Source of the DNA: Moraxellaceae bacterium UBA2032
GTDB lineage: Bacteria > Pseudomonadota > Gammaproteobacteria > Pseudomonadales > Moraxellaceae
DNA: 6,739 nt
Assembly: GCA_002333125.1 (NCBI GenBank)
Contig: DDBM01000020.1
Span: 1,895 to 8,633 of the forward strand
Direction: 5' to 3'
The notes under the pieces were generated by a model. That model was not told the DNA's origin. It did not search any database and saw only the letters and a list, made by a program, of their open reading frames with translations. Below, in pieces: positions 6,099 to 6,739 of this stretch (positions are counted from its first letter, which is position 1; each line of letters begins with the position of its first letter). Made by a program: the position numbers and the translations under genes.

Positions 6099-6739
6099 AT
6101 GGAGAATGGCGACCTGATTTTAAGCTATTTACAGCGTTGGGGCGTAGAGTATGTTTTTGGGGTGTTAGGTGGGAGCATTGAGCCTTTTTATAATGCCTTA
6201 GCACGTAGTGAGCGTAATAAAGGTATAAAAAGCATTGTCGCACGTCATGAAACAGGCGCAGCATTTATGGCCGATGGTTATGCTCGCGAAACAGGAAAAG
6301 TAGGGGTGTGTTGCTCTACCGCAGGGCCGGGAGCGACAAATTTACTCACAGGTGTTGCTTGTGCCTATGCCGATAATATACCCATGCTGGTTATTTCGGC
6401 ACAAACCTCTATCGAAAAATTTGGGCGTGGGGCTTTGCAAGATGGTTCTTGTGCGGGCATTAATACCGTCGAAATTTTTAATCATTGCACCCGCTTTAAT
6501 ACTTTAGTGTCTCATTCGGCTCAACTAGAGCCAAAATTATTACAAGCCATGAGTTATGCGCGCAGCAATACGCCTGGCCCTGTGCATTTAAGTGTGCCTT
6601 TAGATGTGATGCGTGAAGCTATTGAAGCGTCACGTATTGTGGTAGGAATGAAGGCTTTTATTAATCATGATGTGGTGCCAAGCCAAGAAGCGATGCATTT
6701 AGTACTTAAAGAATTAGCTACTAAGGCAAAGGTAACGGT
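6099..6739 (+). CDS. ThDP-dependent enzyme, acetolactate-synthase-like (N-terminal domain; 3' end outside window)
   Basis: About 213 residues are visible before the right edge, covering the N-terminal pyrimidine-binding domain (TPP_enzyme_N). The order of motifs is typical: GVEYVFGVLGGSIEPFYNAL (16-34), ARHETGAAFMADGYAR (48-63) with Glu51 as the expected catalytic glutamate that activates thiamine diphosphate, STAGPGATNLLTG, then ADNIPMLVISAQ. After that come GRGALQDGSCAGINTVEIF and TPGPVHLSVPLDV. This is the IlvB-like superfamily (acetolactate synthase, glyoxylate carboligase, related decarboxylases). The central and C-terminal domains that would settle the substrate are missing, so I do not call ilvB. 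The ATG at 6099 has GGA at 6087-6089. Two nearby ATGs (6085, 6094) are in a frame that stops at once. Roughly 550-600 residues would be the normal full length. Confidence 0.88.
   Translation, partial: MENGDLILSYLQRWGVEYVFGVLGGSIEPFYNALARSERNKGIKSIVARHETGAAFMADGYARETGKVGVCCSTAGPGATNLLTGVACAYADNIPMLVISAQTSIEKFGRGALQDGSCAGINTVEIFNHCTRFNTLVSHSAQLEPKLLQAMSYARSNTPGPVHLSVPLDVMREAIEASRIVVGMKAFINHDVVPSQEAMHLVLKELATKAKVT

Overview
The window is a conventional, gene-dense stretch of bacterial chromosome with moderate to low GC. The codon choice is AT-leaning. The protein families (a DUF1853-like tail, saccharopine-dehydrogenase-like reductase, DUF2269, LPP20 lipoprotein, PiT permease, IlvB-like ThDP enzyme) point to a Gram-negative proteobacterium, most likely a gammaproteobacterium. 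A lipobox lipoprotein and a signal-peptide protein agree with a diderm cell. I cannot name a genus from the sequence alone.

Layout. Positions 3-1949 hold a tight plus-strand cluster: the 3' end of a gene resembling DUF1853, a saccharopine-dehydrogenase-like NAD(P)-binding protein, and a four-helix DUF2269 membrane protein. The last two are joined by a TAATG stop/start overlap. A very AT-rich spacer (1950-2113) with a small perfect dyad precedes an LPP20-type lipoprotein gene (2114-2722). A roughly 230-bp nested palindromic repeat (2731-2960) follows. Then comes a secreted coiled-coil protein (2979-4253) whose N-terminus resembles the LPP20/FlgT-N type of domain. A degenerate copy of one arm of the repeat (4256-4290) sits in the 50-bp gap before the convergent, minus-strand gene for a PiT-family phosphate permease (4304-5941). 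A divergent promoter region (5942-6098) leads to a ThDP-dependent, acetolactate-synthase-like enzyme (6099 onward) that runs off the right edge.

How the genes fit together. The reductase and DUF2269 genes look translationally coupled and probably share a pathway, which the sequence does not identify. The lipoprotein and the coiled-coil protein are probably envelope partners. The phosphate permease and the ThDP enzyme are independent metabolic genes sharing only an upstream region.

I see no defence island, CRISPR array, integrase, transposase, tRNA or rRNA. The most unusual item is the nested palindromic, MITE-like repeat and its degenerate relative 1.3 kb away. The next is the uncertain start of the phosphate permease, where a promoter-like sequence with a PhoB-type half-site lies inside the longest reading frame.
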